Positions 52,975 through 63,277 are shown, numbered from the stretch's first letter. The stretch is DNA of 64,000 bases from Flavobacteriaceae bacterium (GCA_018401115.1 JAGYKX010000005.1:1054001-1118000); one strand, 5' to 3'. Program-made: numbers and translations. Notes: generated from the letters alone by a model not told the origin.

Positions 52975-55410
52975 TTAGTTTTCTGCTTTGGACATGATAT
53001 TTGATTTAACAGGGGTGAGGTCCATATTGATTTCCCTACCAATCTCTTCCAGTATTTCCATAATTACTTGCTTGCCGTCAATAGGCGGTTGCGATTTTTT
53101 CAACCATTCAGAATACAATCTGAATAGATGGTTTTGAAGATTCACCAAAGCCGGGTTTAAGTCTATGCGCTTATACAGTTGAATGGTTATCAGTATTTCG
53201 TGGAGTACCTGTGTATTGTTGGTATCGTGGGCAAAGACACCAAACATTTGGTCCAGCTTGTCATTGAGTTTGGTTTCAAGCAAGGGTTTGTTCAGGTTGA
53301 TATTCCATTTCAAAACCTCATCACAGAGTTCATCCATTCGTTGAATGCTAAAGCCTCCGTTCACGAGCAAATCTTTAAACTCGATATTGATTACGTCTTC
53401 AATATTCTGGAGCAAAGCTGCCGGGATTTGAAGGTTTTCGTGCTTCATCACGTTGAGGATGTTGTAATTTCTATCGTAGATTTTCCGATAAGATTCGTAA
53501 GCGAGGGTCTCACTATGTTCAAGGTACTGATTCACCAGTTTCATTTGCTCATCTTTAAACATGCCAAAGAAAGAAAAGGTATGTGCCCGGAATTGTTGTT
53601 TAATGATATCAACTACCTCAGCAATATTACTTTGAGCAAAAGCTTCATTTAATTTTTGGGCTATGGGCTCAAATTGTGCGGTTGATAATCTTTTCGATGT
53701 TCCACCCAATAAGTGATGCTGCCCCAGATACAGCACCACAAAACTAAACTCTTTTTTGGAGGTGGTAACTTTCGATTTAACTTGCGTGGTACCGTATGCC
53801 AGTTTTTGAACCCCAGCACTTTTTCTTTCAAAAAAGATGCTTTTGCAATCGTAATTGAGAACAGTTAAACTTTGCGGATGATCGGAAAAAATAGAATCCA
53901 CTGCGTAGTGCATTCCCACTTGAGTAAGCGATAATTGAAATGGCCGAATATTTTTGAGGTAGATATCTTTGGCCGTTCCTTGTTCTGGTATATTACTAAC
54001 AGATTCTGAAAGTTTGTCTAAGAATTCTTTTTCAATGATTTCTCTTGACTCACTTTCCGCTAGCTGAATGGCGCGACAAGCATACTGCAGGATCTGCAAG
54101 GTTTCTATGCCAGAAACATCGTTGAAAAACCATCCACAACTGGTGTACATCAACATGGCGTTGCGTTGCATTTCAAGCATGCGCATTACGTGAGTTTTCT
54201 CTTCATCTGAGAGGTTGCTATCAATATGTTTCCGCAGGAATTTGTTAAGATTGGGTTTCGATCGATCAAAGATAATGTCAATGTAGGCATTGCGAACCTT
54301 CCAAGGGGTTTTGCAATAACGACTCATGTTTTTCTCGAAAATAAGCTCCATCCGGTCACGTGCAAGGTCTAGTGCTTCACGCAATGGTGTTCTCCATTTT
54401 TGATTCCAGTGGCCTTCGCCTCCTGTATGACATCCACAGTTACTTCTCCATCGTTCTACTCCGTGTGCACAACTCCAAGAGCTGTTTTCATGAATTTCAA
54501 CTTCATACTCAGGGTCAAACATTGCTAAGTATTGACCGTAATTGGTGAGTTGGGTGAGCTGATTTTCTTCAATGTGCCTGATACAATAGGCCAGGGCCAT
54601 ATCGCCATTGCTGTGATGGTGGCCGTAACTTTCTCCATCGGTAGCAATATGTACAAATTGTCTTTCATCTGTACTGGTATAGCCCTCCATAAGGTTTTGC
54701 GCAAAGGCTTTTCCATTTTGAAGGATACCCTTGAAGGCCACCCCTTGCGAACGCTCTCCATCATAAAAAAAGAGTGCAATTTTTTCTCCATTAGGAAGTT
54801 TGTACCAGTAGTGTTTATTGGGGTCAATCCCTTCTGTCCACTTTATTTCACCCAACTTTCGATAACGAGCTGCTTGATTAGGAGCTAATAAAGTAAATAG
54901 GATACCGTGCTTATTCAACAATGAGAGCGTTTCCGTATCTACGGCAGTTTCGCCCAACCACATGCCTTCTGGCATGCGCTGAAATCTACGCTTAAAATCC
55001 TGTATGCCCCATATGATTTGGGTTTCCTTGTCTCGGGTATGGGCCAGTGGCATAATCATATGGTTATAGGCCTGAGCGATTGCTGAACCATGGCCTCCAA
55101 AATTCTCTTTGCTTTCCTCATCCGACGCTAGAATGGCACGGTACGTTACCGGAGCATGTTGTTCCATCCATGAGAGCAGAGTGGCACCAAAATTAAAGCT
55201 GATTTTAGAATAGTTGTTGACAATATCAATAATGCGCCCCTCGTTGTTCAAGACCCTCGAGAAGGCATTGGGATAATAAGATTCTCGGGTTACCCTTTCA
55301 TTCCAATCATGGAAAGGGTAAGCACTAGGTTGAATTTCTATTTTTTCTAACCAGGCATTTTCTCTTGGGGGCTGATAAAAATGCCCGTGAATACATAAAT
55401 ATTTGTTCAT
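52975..55410 (-). CDS. Glycoside hydrolase family 57 protein with DUF3536 domain
   Basis: 811 residues. GH57 motifs: CIHGHFYQPPREN at the start, FGATLLSWMEQ, PEGMWLGETAVD with the presumed nucleophile Glu, and FVHIATDGESYGHHH with the second carboxylate. The C-terminal half is DUF3536. The exact activity (amylase, branching or debranching) is not settled for this subfamily. It is the last gene of the minus-strand alpha-glucan cluster, 15 bases after glgB. Confidence 0.9.
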   Translation of the reverse strand: MNKYLCIHGHFYQPPRENAWLEKIEIQPSAYPFHDWNERVTRESYYPNAFSRVLNNEGRIIDIVNNYSKISFNFGATLLSWMEQHAPVTYRAILASDEESKENFGGHGSAIAQAYNHMIMPLAHTRDKETQIIWGIQDFKRRFQRMPEGMWLGETAVDTETLSLLNKHGILFTLLAPNQAARYRKLGEIKWTEGIDPNKHYWYKLPNGEKIALFFYDGERSQGVAFKGILQNGKAFAQNLMEGYTSTDERQFVHIATDGESYGHHHSNGDMALAYCIRHIEENQLTQLTNYGQYLAMFDPEYEVEIHENSSWSCAHGVERWRSNCGCHTGGEGHWNQKWRTPLREALDLARDRMELIFEKNMSRYCKTPWKVRNAYIDIIFDRSKPNLNKFLRKHIDSNLSDEEKTHVMRMLEMQRNAMLMYTSCGWFFNDVSGIETLQILQYACRAIQLAESESREIIEKEFLDKLSESVSNIPEQGTAKDIYLKNIRPFQLSLTQVGMHYAVDSIFSDHPQSLTVLNYDCKSIFFERKSAGVQKLAYGTTQVKSKVTTSKKEFSFVVLYLGQHHLLGGTSKRLSTAQFEPIAQKLNEAFAQSNIAEVVDIIKQQFRAHTFSFFGMFKDEQMKLVNQYLEHSETLAYESYRKIYDRNYNILNVMKHENLQIPAALLQNIEDVINIEFKDLLVNGGFSIQRMDELCDEVLKWNINLNKPLLETKLNDKLDQMFGVFAHDTNNTQVLHEILITIQLYKRIDLNPALVNLQNHLFRLYSEWLKKSQPPIDGKQVIMEILEEIGREINMDLTPVKSNIMSKAEN

Positions 55411-55425
55411 CTGTTTTTTCGCGGC

Positions 55426-57351
55426 TTACTTTTTCTGCTTCGTTTCTTTCTTAAAAATAATTACCGATAGGGGTGGGAGGTTGATTTGAATGGAGTGAGA
55501 CCTTCCGTGGTGTGGTAATGCTTCAGAAGCAATGGCTTTTTTGTTACTGATACCACTGCCCCAATACGATTTTTTATCGGTATTGAAGACTTCTTTCCAC
55601 TTGCCTTCGTGAATGCCAATGCGGTAATTTTCTCTCACAACCGGTGTGAAATTACAAATGACGGCCAATTGATTATCAGGGTTTTTACCTTTTCTCAGGT
55701 AAGAAATGACCGAGTTCTTATAGTCGTTTAGTTCAATCCACTCAAAACCTTCTGCCGTAAAACCATTTTCAAATAGAGCCGGCTCACTTTTATAAAAGTG
55801 GTTCAATTCTTTGGTAAGGGTTTGCATTCCTCGATGCGGCTCAAAATCTAACAAATGCCACTCAATGGAATTGTCGTGCTGCCACTCAGTGGTTTGGCCA
55901 AATTCACCACCCATAAATACGAGCTTGGTGCCCGGATGGGTGTACATATAGGCAAACATAAGTCTTAAATTAGCAAAACGTTGCCATTCATCTCCCGGCA
56001 TACGGTTCATCAAAGAACCTTTGCCATGTACTACTTCATCGTGCGATAAAGGCAACATAAAGTTTTCAGTGAAGGCATAATTCAAACTGAAAGTAATTTC
56101 GTTTTGATGGTATTGACGATAATAGGGGTCCTTGGTAAAATATTCTAAGGTATCGTGCATCCAGCCCATCATCCATTTCATGCCAAAGCCGAGCCCTCCT
56201 ACATAGGTAGGACGCGAAACAGCGGGCCAGGCTGTAGATTCCTCGGCTATGGTTTGTACCCCTTCTGCCTCTTGATAGATAAATTCATTTAATTCCTTTA
56301 GAAAGCTAATGGCCTCAAGGTTTTCTCTACCCCCATACGGGTTAGGTATCCATTCCCCTTCTTTTCGGGAGTAATCCAAATAAAGCATAGAGGCCACAGC
56401 ATCTACCCGTATGCCATCTGCATGGTATATCTCTACCCAATACATGGCACTACTAATAAGGAAAGCCCTTACTTCATTACGTCCATAGTTGAAAATATAG
56501 GAACTCCAATCCGGATGATAGCCTTGACGTGGATCGGCGTGTTCGTATAGGTGGGTGCCATCAAATTGATAAATGCCATGTGCATCGTTCGGAAAATGCG
56601 AAGGAACCCAGTCTAAAATAACACCAATCTCTGCTTTGTGGAAGGCATCCATCATAAACATAAAGTCTTCAGGTGTACCATAGCGGGAGGAGGGAGCAAA
56701 AAAGCCAGTGCATTGATACCCCCAAGAGCCAAAGAATGGATGTTCCATTACAGGAAGAAACTCGACATGAGTATAGCCCATTTCCTTTACATAGGTGACT
56801 AATTCCTTGGCTAAATCACGATAGGAAAGTGATTCTCCATTTTCTTTCCTTTTCCAAGAACCTAAGTGCACTTCGTATACTGAGAAGGGCTGGTCTAATG
56901 CATTTCGTGTTTTACGTTTTTTGATCCAAGCACTGTCTTTCCATTGATAATCAATATCCCAAACAACCGAAGCTGTTTTGGGCGGAACTTCCCAATGCAT
57001 GGCAAAAGGATCGCCTTTTTCTAGTACTTGTCCAAAATTATTGGAGTAGATTTTGTACTTATAAACTGTCCCCTTATCAAGGCCTTCAATAAAACCTTCC
57101 CATATGCCTGAACCATCCCAGCGGGGGTGCATTTCGTACCCTTGGCCACTCCAATGATTAAAGTCTCCAATGATCTGTACTTTTTCAGCATTAGGTGCCC
57201 AAACAGAAAATTGCACACCTTTTTTACCGTTTACTTTGGTACATTTTGACCCAAGCTTTTCGTAGAGTTTAAAATGTTTACCCGACTTGAATAAATCAAT
57301 GTCAAAATCTGTAAAAAGAGAATGGCTTATTATTTTTTGATGTGCCTTCAT
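55426..57351 (-). CDS. glgB: 1,4-alpha-glucan branching enzyme GlgB
   Basis: 641 residues, GH13. N-terminal CBM48 domain (FSVWAPNAEKVQIIGDFNHW), then the barrel: DWVPSHFPND, nucleophile Asp in GIRVDAVASMLY, acid Glu in IAEESTAWP and the third Asp in LPLSHDEVVHG. It makes alpha-1,6 branches in glycogen. The start overlaps the maltokinase stop by four bases (57348-57351), typical of a tight operon with GlgE. Confidence 0.95.
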   Translation of the reverse strand: MKAHQKIISHSLFTDFDIDLFKSGKHFKLYEKLGSKCTKVNGKKGVQFSVWAPNAEKVQIIGDFNHWSGQGYEMHPRWDGSGIWEGFIEGLDKGTVYKYKIYSNNFGQVLEKGDPFAMHWEVPPKTASVVWDIDYQWKDSAWIKKRKTRNALDQPFSVYEVHLGSWKRKENGESLSYRDLAKELVTYVKEMGYTHVEFLPVMEHPFFGSWGYQCTGFFAPSSRYGTPEDFMFMMDAFHKAEIGVILDWVPSHFPNDAHGIYQFDGTHLYEHADPRQGYHPDWSSYIFNYGRNEVRAFLISSAMYWVEIYHADGIRVDAVASMLYLDYSRKEGEWIPNPYGGRENLEAISFLKELNEFIYQEAEGVQTIAEESTAWPAVSRPTYVGGLGFGMKWMMGWMHDTLEYFTKDPYYRQYHQNEITFSLNYAFTENFMLPLSHDEVVHGKGSLMNRMPGDEWQRFANLRLMFAYMYTHPGTKLVFMGGEFGQTTEWQHDNSIEWHLLDFEPHRGMQTLTKELNHFYKSEPALFENGFTAEGFEWIELNDYKNSVISYLRKGKNPDNQLAVICNFTPVVRENYRIGIHEGKWKEVFNTDKKSYWGSGISNKKAIASEALPHHGRSHSIQINLPPLSVIIFKKETKQKK

Positions 57352-58976
57352 GCTTGTTCTTCTAAAATTTGTTTGATACCCCTAAGTGGAATAATAACCC
57401 AGTCGGGTCGAGCTTTCAACTCATAACCAATTTCGTAAACGGCTTTTTCCAACAAGTGATATTTCAATAAATATTTAATTTCTGACGCATAGCCAATATC
57501 GAGATTTTGAGCCATCGCTGTTTCTACATATTTATGCAAAAATACGGCTGAGATGGCTTTGTAATATTTTTCTCCTGCATCAAAAAGATCTTTTTGAGAT
57601 AGCTTAAAATTATTTTTTTCACTAAAAATAGTCGCATACACTGCGTAATGAAATGATCTGAGCATACCAGCAACGTCTTTCAAAGGGGTCTGCTTCACCT
57701 TACGGTCACGGATGGTGCTTTCAGGTTCACCTTCATAATCTATGATGTAAAAGTCATTTGCCTCGTTCATGAGGATCTGGCCTAAATGTAGGTCGCCATG
57801 AATACGAATGCGGCTCGAATTGAGACGAGTTTCTTCGAAGGCTAGAAATTTGGAAGTGATATCATCTCTTGCAGCAAGAAATTCTTCGGCAAAAGATTTT
57901 GAAAGACCTTTGAGCTTATGGAGGTTTTCATCAACCAATATGAAGCGCGCATTCAGTTGATAAATAATCCGGTTTTTAAGCCAAACTGTATAGTCACTGT
58001 TGAAAGAGATAGGATTGAATTGGGTGTCGACCTTGTTGTTGAATAAAGCGATGTGCATCTCGGCAATACGCAAAGCCATCTGCCCCACCTTTTCTAAAAC
58101 GTCATCACCAATCAACATTCTAAAATCAGTGTTGATTTCTGAAGGAGCCAAGAAAGCAAAGTTGGGAACACCTTGAATATCTTGAACCTGAAAATTGGTA
58201 GCTTCAATGCGCTCAAAAAACCCCTCCATCATCTTCAAGGTATGGTTCCAGGCCTCTCCAGTGTTTGGGATTTTAACTTGCATTAAACCAATAGAGAGGG
58301 TAGCGTAATCATTTTTAATCCAGCTGATACTTCCTGCGTATTTCGGACAGTTGGTAAATTGGCTGTTGTCGGAAAGAAATTTAGTAAGCTCCAAGTCTGG
58401 GTTGGTATCTCGAAAAAGCCTTCGGTAAACTTTGAAAAAATATTTACCATTGTAGACAATAGAAGTATTACTTTGGTCAACATTAAGTACTTCTGAACTT
58501 TGGTACTCTGGGCTGGAGCGAAAGACTTCCCCTTTGTCAAATGTGAGCTTGGTGTGTCCGTCAGAGATGGTTTTTTGTGTTAATATTTGCTGATAAAGAC
58601 CTTTTCGAAAGGGTTCGTAATAAAGTGCATCAATGATATTCCCCTTTTCCTTTTCAAGGGTGAGCGAATGAATAATCGCTTTTTCATCCACTTCGGATTT
58701 TTCGTTTACAAAGGCCAAGGTTAGAAAATAATATTCTGTAAAACCCGCAAAAAAGTTAATTTCTATGGTGATAAAATAAACGACCTCGTTTGTGACTAAG
58801 GGGAAAGGCATAAATTGCTCAATTCTAAAGCTTTTGGCTTTTTGTGATTTGGCTGCATACCAGCGCATAGCCTGTATGTATGCTGGAAGTATCTTGGTTT
58901 CAAGTGTGGTTCGAAACTTTTCGTTCCCAAAACTTTCTGTCCATGTAGCCTTTGATCCTTGAATTGAGTCTTCCAT
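57348..58976 (-). CDS. Maltokinase (Mak/Pep2-like)
   Basis: 542 residues, aminoglycoside-phosphotransferase fold. The catalytic loop IRIHGDLHLGQILMN and the metal site IIDYEGEPESTIRDR are as in maltokinases; the N-terminus RWYAAKSQKAKSFRIEQ is also typical. It makes maltose 1-phosphate from maltose and ATP, the substrate of GlgE just upstream. Often fused to trehalose synthase TreS; here it stands alone and no treS lies in the window. Confidence 0.9.
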   Translation of the reverse strand: MEDSIQGSKATWTESFGNEKFRTTLETKILPAYIQAMRWYAAKSQKAKSFRIEQFMPFPLVTNEVVYFITIEINFFAGFTEYYFLTLAFVNEKSEVDEKAIIHSLTLEKEKGNIIDALYYEPFRKGLYQQILTQKTISDGHTKLTFDKGEVFRSSPEYQSSEVLNVDQSNTSIVYNGKYFFKVYRRLFRDTNPDLELTKFLSDNSQFTNCPKYAGSISWIKNDYATLSIGLMQVKIPNTGEAWNHTLKMMEGFFERIEATNFQVQDIQGVPNFAFLAPSEINTDFRMLIGDDVLEKVGQMALRIAEMHIALFNNKVDTQFNPISFNSDYTVWLKNRIIYQLNARFILVDENLHKLKGLSKSFAEEFLAARDDITSKFLAFEETRLNSSRIRIHGDLHLGQILMNEANDFYIIDYEGEPESTIRDRKVKQTPLKDVAGMLRSFHYAVYATIFSEKNNFKLSQKDLFDAGEKYYKAISAVFLHKYVETAMAQNLDIGYASEIKYLLKYHLLEKAVYEIGYELKARPDWVIIPLRGIKQILEEQA

Positions 58977-58983
58977 AAAAAAA

Positions 58984-60933
58984 TTAAAAATGGATTGAAA
59001 AAATATGATAAGGTAATTGATTAGGGTCTAAATCCACATAATTCCATTCATCATGCCAAATGTAGCTATCTCCTGTAACAAGGTCGGTCAGGCGTAAAGG
59101 GACGTTTTCTTTTACACCTATTTTTTGTCTAGGAACTTGAACCCAACCATTTTGTCGCTTGTAAGGGTCGAGGTTGACCACACATAGAATGTTGTTGCTT
59201 TTGTCTTCACTTTGCTTGAAGTAAGCCATTAGGTGTTCATTTTCTATGCTGCAAAAAGTAATGTTATTGGTAAAGTGAAAAGCGGTATGTTTCTTTCTGA
59301 TTTCATTGATTTTAGCAACGAGCTGTGTGAGTTTGTTTGTTTTTGTCCAATCCCAAGTACGGACTTCGTACTTTTCTGAATTCAGATATTCTTCTTTACC
59401 AATCATAGCAGCATTGTCGATTTGTTCGTAAACAGGACCATACATGCCATAATTAGATGATAAAGTAGCAGCCATCATATGCCGTAGCACGTAAAGGGTT
59501 TCATTTCCTCCTTGAAGCATATAGGGGTTGATGTCTGGTGTATTTGGCCAAAAGTTTGGTCTAAAATAATCTTTCATAGGGCCCTGCGTTAGCTCGGTCA
59601 TGTACGCAATCAATTCACCTTTGTTATTGCGCCACGTGTAGTAGGTGTAACCTTGTGAAAATCCTACCTTTGCCAAACGCTGCATGGTTTTAGGCTTGGT
59701 AAAAGCTTCAGATAAAAACAAAACATCAGGATCTTGTTTTTTTACTTCAGCGATAAGGTATTCCCAAAAACCAAAAGGCTTGGTATGTGGGTTATCTACT
59801 CGAAATATCTTTATTCCCATGGCATTCCAATACAATACAATGCCAACAAATTCTTCCCACATTTCCTCCCACTCTTCCGATTCAAAATAAATAGGATATA
59901 TATCTTGGTACTTTTTTGGAGGGTTTTCTGCGTATTGTACGGAGCCATCAGCTCGCCATTTAAACCATTTGGGGTGCTGTTTTACATAAGGATGGTCTGG
60001 AGAGCACTGTAAGGCAAAATCTAATGCTAATTCGATGCCTAACTTCTGGGCTTCTTCTACGAACTTTTGAAAGTCTTCGAGGCTGCCCAATTCGGGGAGA
60101 ATATCTTTATGGCCGCCGGTTGTATTACCTATCGCCCATGGTACACCTACATCGTCAGGTTTAGCCTGAACAGAGTTGTTTTTACCTTTTCGGTGTGAGG
60201 TACCAATGGGATGTATGGGTGGAAAATAGATTACATCAAATCCTTGCTGTGCCACATAAGGCAATACGCTAAGGCAGTCTTTAAATGTACCATGTTGGCC
60301 CTTTTTTTGAGCGGTGGAACGAGGAAAGAACTCATACCACGTACTGAATAAAGCTTTTTTTCTGTCGACATAAAGGGGTAGAATTTTGTTGTAAGTTGTA
60401 GCAAAGGTAGGTACCGAAAATTCAATTAAAATCTGATGCAGTTTTTCGGATTGAGCTTCCTCAACCGCCAAAGCGTAGCTCTTTTCTTGTGCAAAAAGAA
60501 TGACCAGTTCTTTTAAATAGGTTCTTGCGCTCCGTTCAGAACATTTTTCAATGACTTCCTGCAGCAAAGTAATGCCGTCTTGCAACTCTATATTTACGCG
60601 TTGGCCATCAGTAATTTTTCGTTCGATATTGTGCTGCCATGTTAGGGCATAATCGATCCAGGCGGTAATGGTATATTGATAGTATCCCTGTTTTTCTACA
60701 GCAAATTGGGCGGACCACTGGTCGTTTTCTTGGGGTTGCATGCGGGCCTCTTGCCACTTCTTGCTGTTAATCGGCTTGTATTTTACAACAGCATTGATTA
60801 CATCATGTCCATCTGCTAGGAGATCGGCTGTAACTGTAAATAACTGTCCTAAGGTTCGTTTTGCGGCATGTTGACCACAATTAATTTCAGGATAAACGTT
60901 TTCAATAACTACCCTTTTTTGACCTGACTTCAT
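58984..60933 (-). CDS. glgE: Alpha-1,4-glucan:maltose-1-phosphate maltosyltransferase GlgE
   Basis: 649 residues from ATG 60933; the frame is open to TTG 60963, but the ATG is preceded by a better spacing (TTAGGTAAAAGC) and the known start of the family. GH13: PPIHPIGTSHRKGKNN, LALDFALQCSPDHP, nucleophile Asp in IKIFRVDNPHTKP and acid Glu in DVLFLSEAFTKPK. The N-terminal beta domain covers about residues 1-200. It extends linear alpha-glucans with maltosyl units from maltose 1-phosphate. First gene of the operon glgE-mak-glgB-GH57. Confidence 0.95.
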   Translation of the reverse strand: MKSGQKRVVIENVYPEINCGQHAAKRTLGQLFTVTADLLADGHDVINAVVKYKPINSKKWQEARMQPQENDQWSAQFAVEKQGYYQYTITAWIDYALTWQHNIERKITDGQRVNIELQDGITLLQEVIEKCSERSARTYLKELVILFAQEKSYALAVEEAQSEKLHQILIEFSVPTFATTYNKILPLYVDRKKALFSTWYEFFPRSTAQKKGQHGTFKDCLSVLPYVAQQGFDVIYFPPIHPIGTSHRKGKNNSVQAKPDDVGVPWAIGNTTGGHKDILPELGSLEDFQKFVEEAQKLGIELALDFALQCSPDHPYVKQHPKWFKWRADGSVQYAENPPKKYQDIYPIYFESEEWEEMWEEFVGIVLYWNAMGIKIFRVDNPHTKPFGFWEYLIAEVKKQDPDVLFLSEAFTKPKTMQRLAKVGFSQGYTYYTWRNNKGELIAYMTELTQGPMKDYFRPNFWPNTPDINPYMLQGGNETLYVLRHMMAATLSSNYGMYGPVYEQIDNAAMIGKEEYLNSEKYEVRTWDWTKTNKLTQLVAKINEIRKKHTAFHFTNNITFCSIENEHLMAYFKQSEDKSNNILCVVNLDPYKRQNGWVQVPRQKIGVKENVPLRLTDLVTGDSYIWHDEWNYVDLDPNQLPYHIFSIHF

Positions 60934-61080
60934 GCTTTTACCTAAGTATTTTATGGAATACAACCGTATTTTGCTTTCGGTTGGTTTTTAAAACTGATGG
61001 GAAGTAAACAAAAATTACTGATGCAATCAAATTAGGACTAGTGAAAAGCATGAAGAGTGATTGTGGGAAGGGGTAAAAAA

Positions 61081-61106
61081 AAAGCACTACCCTAGGTAGT
61101 GCTTTT
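61081..61106 (-). terminator. Terminator after rplI
   Basis: GCACTACC, loop CTA, GGTAGTGC (61084-61102), flanked by an A-run on one side and TTTT on the other; on the minus strand it ends in a long T-run, 30 bases after the rplI stop. It can work both ways. Confidence 0.85.
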
Positions 61107-61131
61107 CTTTTTCATACTTCTTGTTTGATGC

Positions 61132-61575
61132 TTATTCCGCTACTACTTTAAAGGCAAGCGTTTTGGTGACCTCCTTGTGGAGATCAATTTCCAATTCGTA
61201 TTCACCAATCATTTTTACTTCACCTTTGAAAGAAATTTTCTTTCTGTCTACATCAGCACCTCTTTCTTTCAGTGCATCAGAAATTTGAAGTGTTGTAACG
61301 GCTCCGAAAATTTTACCACTGTCACCTGCTTTCGCCTTGATTTCTAATGGTTCGTCACCAATCGCTGCGGCAATGGCTTCGGCATCAGCTTTGATTTTTT
61401 CAGCTTTATGCGCCATCTGCTTATTGTTTTCCTCCATCAATTTTTTGTTAGATGGGGTGGCTAGGATAGCAAAACCCTGTGGAATCAAATAATTTCTCCC
61501 ATAACCGGATTTTACGGTTACTGCATCGTTTTTATATCCTAAACCTTTAATATCTGTTTTTAATATTACTTCCAT
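61132..61575 (-). CDS. rplI: 50S ribosomal protein L9
   Basis: 147 residues. N-terminal domain VILKTDIKGLGYKNDAVTVK and GYGRNYLIPQGFA are diagnostic; the C-terminal domain has GKIFGAVTTLQISDAL. Last gene of the rpsF-rpsR-rplI operon. Confidence 0.97.
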   Translation of the reverse strand: MEVILKTDIKGLGYKNDAVTVKSGYGRNYLIPQGFAILATPSNKKLMEENNKQMAHKAEKIKADAEAIAAAIGDEPLEIKAKAGDSGKIFGAVTTLQISDALKERGADVDRKKISFKGEVKMIGEYELEIDLHKEVTKTLAFKVVAE

Positions 61576-61596
61576 GATTTCAATCTGTTTAGGTAC

Positions 61597-61848
61597 TTAT
61601 TTTAAACCGTCAGCAACGTAAGGTAACAAGGCCAAATGTCTGGCTCTTTTTACCGCTTGTGTTACTTTTTTCTGATATTTCAAGCTTGTACCGGTAATTC
61701 TACGAGGTAAGATTTTACCTTGTTCGTTGATAAAACTCATCAAGAAGTCAGGGTTTTTGTAATCGACATACTTGATGCCATTTTTCTTGAAGCGACAATA
61801 TTTTCTTTTTTGCTGCTCTTTATTGATAGGTTCGTTTACAAGGGTCAT
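61597..61848 (-). CDS. rpsR: 30S ribosomal protein S18
   Basis: 83 residues, with [20 protein letters not shown] and [20 protein letters not shown] as in all S18 proteins. It overlaps rpsF by four bases, and S6 and S18 bind 16S rRNA as a pair. Confidence 0.97.
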   Translation of the reverse strand: MTLVNEPINKEQQKRKYCRFKKNGIKYVDYKNPDFLMSFINEQGKILPRRITGTSLKYQKKVTQAVKRARHLALLPYVADGLK

Positions 61849-62207
61849 ACGGTTACCTCCTCTTTCTTTTTGGTTTTGTTAAATGCACCGGATTTTCTTT
61901 TTTCATTGTAGGCTACAGCATGCTTGTCTAGGCTCACTGTAAGAAAACGCATCACACGTTCGTCTCTTTTGAACTCTATTTCCAGTTTGTTAATTAATTC
62001 GGTGTCGGCTTTGAACTCAATCAAATTGTAAAACCCGGTAGACTTGTGTTGGATCATGTAAGCCAACTTTTTAAGTCCCCATTTTTCACTGTTGATGATT
62101 TCAGCTCCATTACTTGTAAGGAGTTGTTCGTACTGGCCGACAGCATCCTTCATCTGATCGTCAGACAAAACGGGATTTAAAATGAATACTGTCTCGTAAT
62201 TTTTCAT
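61845..62207 (-). CDS. rpsF: 30S ribosomal protein S6
   Basis: 120 residues: [15 protein letters not shown] at the N-terminus, [20 protein letters not shown] in the middle, [11 protein letters not shown] near the end. A charged tail follows (TKKKEEVTV). First gene of the operon; a -7 element lies about 27 bases before the start. Confidence 0.97.
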   Translation of the reverse strand: MKNYETVFILNPVLSDDQMKDAVGQYEQLLTSNGAEIINSEKWGLKKLAYMIQHKSTGFYNLIEFKADTELINKLEIEFKRDERVMRFLTVSLDKHAVAYNEKRKSGAFNKTKKKEEVTV

Positions 62208-62233
62208 TGGGTAATTTTTTTTTTTTGAGCCTG

Positions 62234-62241
62234 CAAAGGTA
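62234..62241 (-). promoter_or_regulatory. rpsF promoter -7 element
   Basis: TACCTTTG on the minus strand, a perfect TAnnTTTG match, followed by a run of twelve A before the start of rpsF. Confidence 0.5.
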
Positions 62242-62277
62242 AGTACTTAGATTTAAAAAAGCTATAGGCTTTGCATT

Positions 62278-62308
62278 ATTCTTGACGCCAATATTGTTCG
62301 TCAAGAAT
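62278..62308. terminator. Hairpin in the gene-free stretch 62242-62624
   Basis: ATTCTTGACG, an 11-base loop, CGTCAAGAAT: a perfect 10-base stem without a T-run, so terminator or operator is open. The other about 310 bases up to the esterase stop contain two short open frames (62282-62515 and 62592-62801) with no family features, which I reject. Confidence 0.4.
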
Positions 62309-62624
62309 GTTAAACTTGGTTTGACTTTCAACCAACTAATGATTCAGCTCCAAAAACTCCCTAAAATTATTGCGGTCAACCGTTTTAACCTTGGTTTGAT
62401 AGGCTTTCTCAAAGGCTGGAGGTGTAAAGTATTTGGCCTGTCAGATAATCGATGTGACGCGTTGAATCAGTTTGGTGAATACGTTCATCAATTATTACTC
62501 CTTACCTTAAAATAGGAGCAAGAAATGCCTGCATAACCCGGCCCACTTAATGGTCTTGGCTGATGCTTGCGATCTTTAATCCCTTTCTTTTATGAGACAA
62601 AAAGAGATGGTTCTTGAATCTCTA

Positions 62625-63266
62625 CTAGATTTGACCAATCTTTATCAACACCTCAGAATCAATCACATGTTCGCCTTCGAATGTGTGCACTTGGGGTTGT
62701 ACACTGATTTTTTCGGCTATGCTTTGTTGTTCTTGAATGCGCTTTTCCGTGAGGAAAGGGTCTTGTTTGCCGTAAACCAAAAAGCACGGCTTATCGGATA
62801 ATCGTTTGCGACTTTCCAAAGGGGGTAAATCGGGCGGAAAAATACCTGCCCAAAGTACAAGTTTATGAAACTCCAAAGGCGTTTGAGTAGCAAACCTCGA
62901 AATGGTGGCAGCGCCCTGAGAAAAACCCAATAAAGTAACTTTAGCATTTGCATTCATTTGGCTCTTTACCTGATTGAAAACAGCAGAGAGGTAGGTCAAA
63001 TAGTTCTCGATATCAGTTTGACGGTCTTCTTTTGTCATCCATGTGGCGCCCACGCGACCTGAAAAGCCTTGCAGGTAATAACGAAAGAGCCCTTCCGGAG
63101 CTACAATAAATCGTTTACCATTGTCTAATGGCTTAAACTTTCGAATAAAGTACTTGGCCAATTGGCCTTGGCCATGGCACACAAACCACAGTTCTTCCGC
63201 ATGCTCGGGTGCTGCGCCTAGGGTTTCATAACGTGCCTGAAATTGAAAGTCAATGTGGTGCTCCAT
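62625..63266 (-). CDS. Alpha/beta hydrolase, carboxylesterase/phospholipase family
   Basis: 213 residues. Nucleophile Ser116 in LLGFSQGAA, Asp in VYGKQDPFL and His in FEGEHVID complete the triad; WFVCHGQGQ gives the oxyanion hole. Small cytosolic esterase of the YpfH/carboxylesterase type; substrate unknown. It lies 11 bases after the cytidine deaminase gene, on the same strand. Confidence 0.87.
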   Translation of the reverse strand: MEHHIDFQFQARYETLGAAPEHAEELWFVCHGQGQLAKYFIRKFKPLDNGKRFIVAPEGLFRYYLQGFSGRVGATWMTKEDRQTDIENYLTYLSAVFNQVKSQMNANAKVTLLGFSQGAATISRFATQTPLEFHKLVLWAGIFPPDLPPLESRKRLSDKPCFLVYGKQDPFLTEKRIQEQQSIAEKISVQPQVHTFEGEHVIDSEVLIKIGQI

Positions 63267-63277
63267 GAAAGCTGTGA

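Noticed and set aside
62282-62801. Two short plus-strand open frames near rpsF and the esterase
   Set aside because: One lies in intergenic DNA with a hairpin, the other antisense to the esterase; neither has a recognisable domain or start signal.
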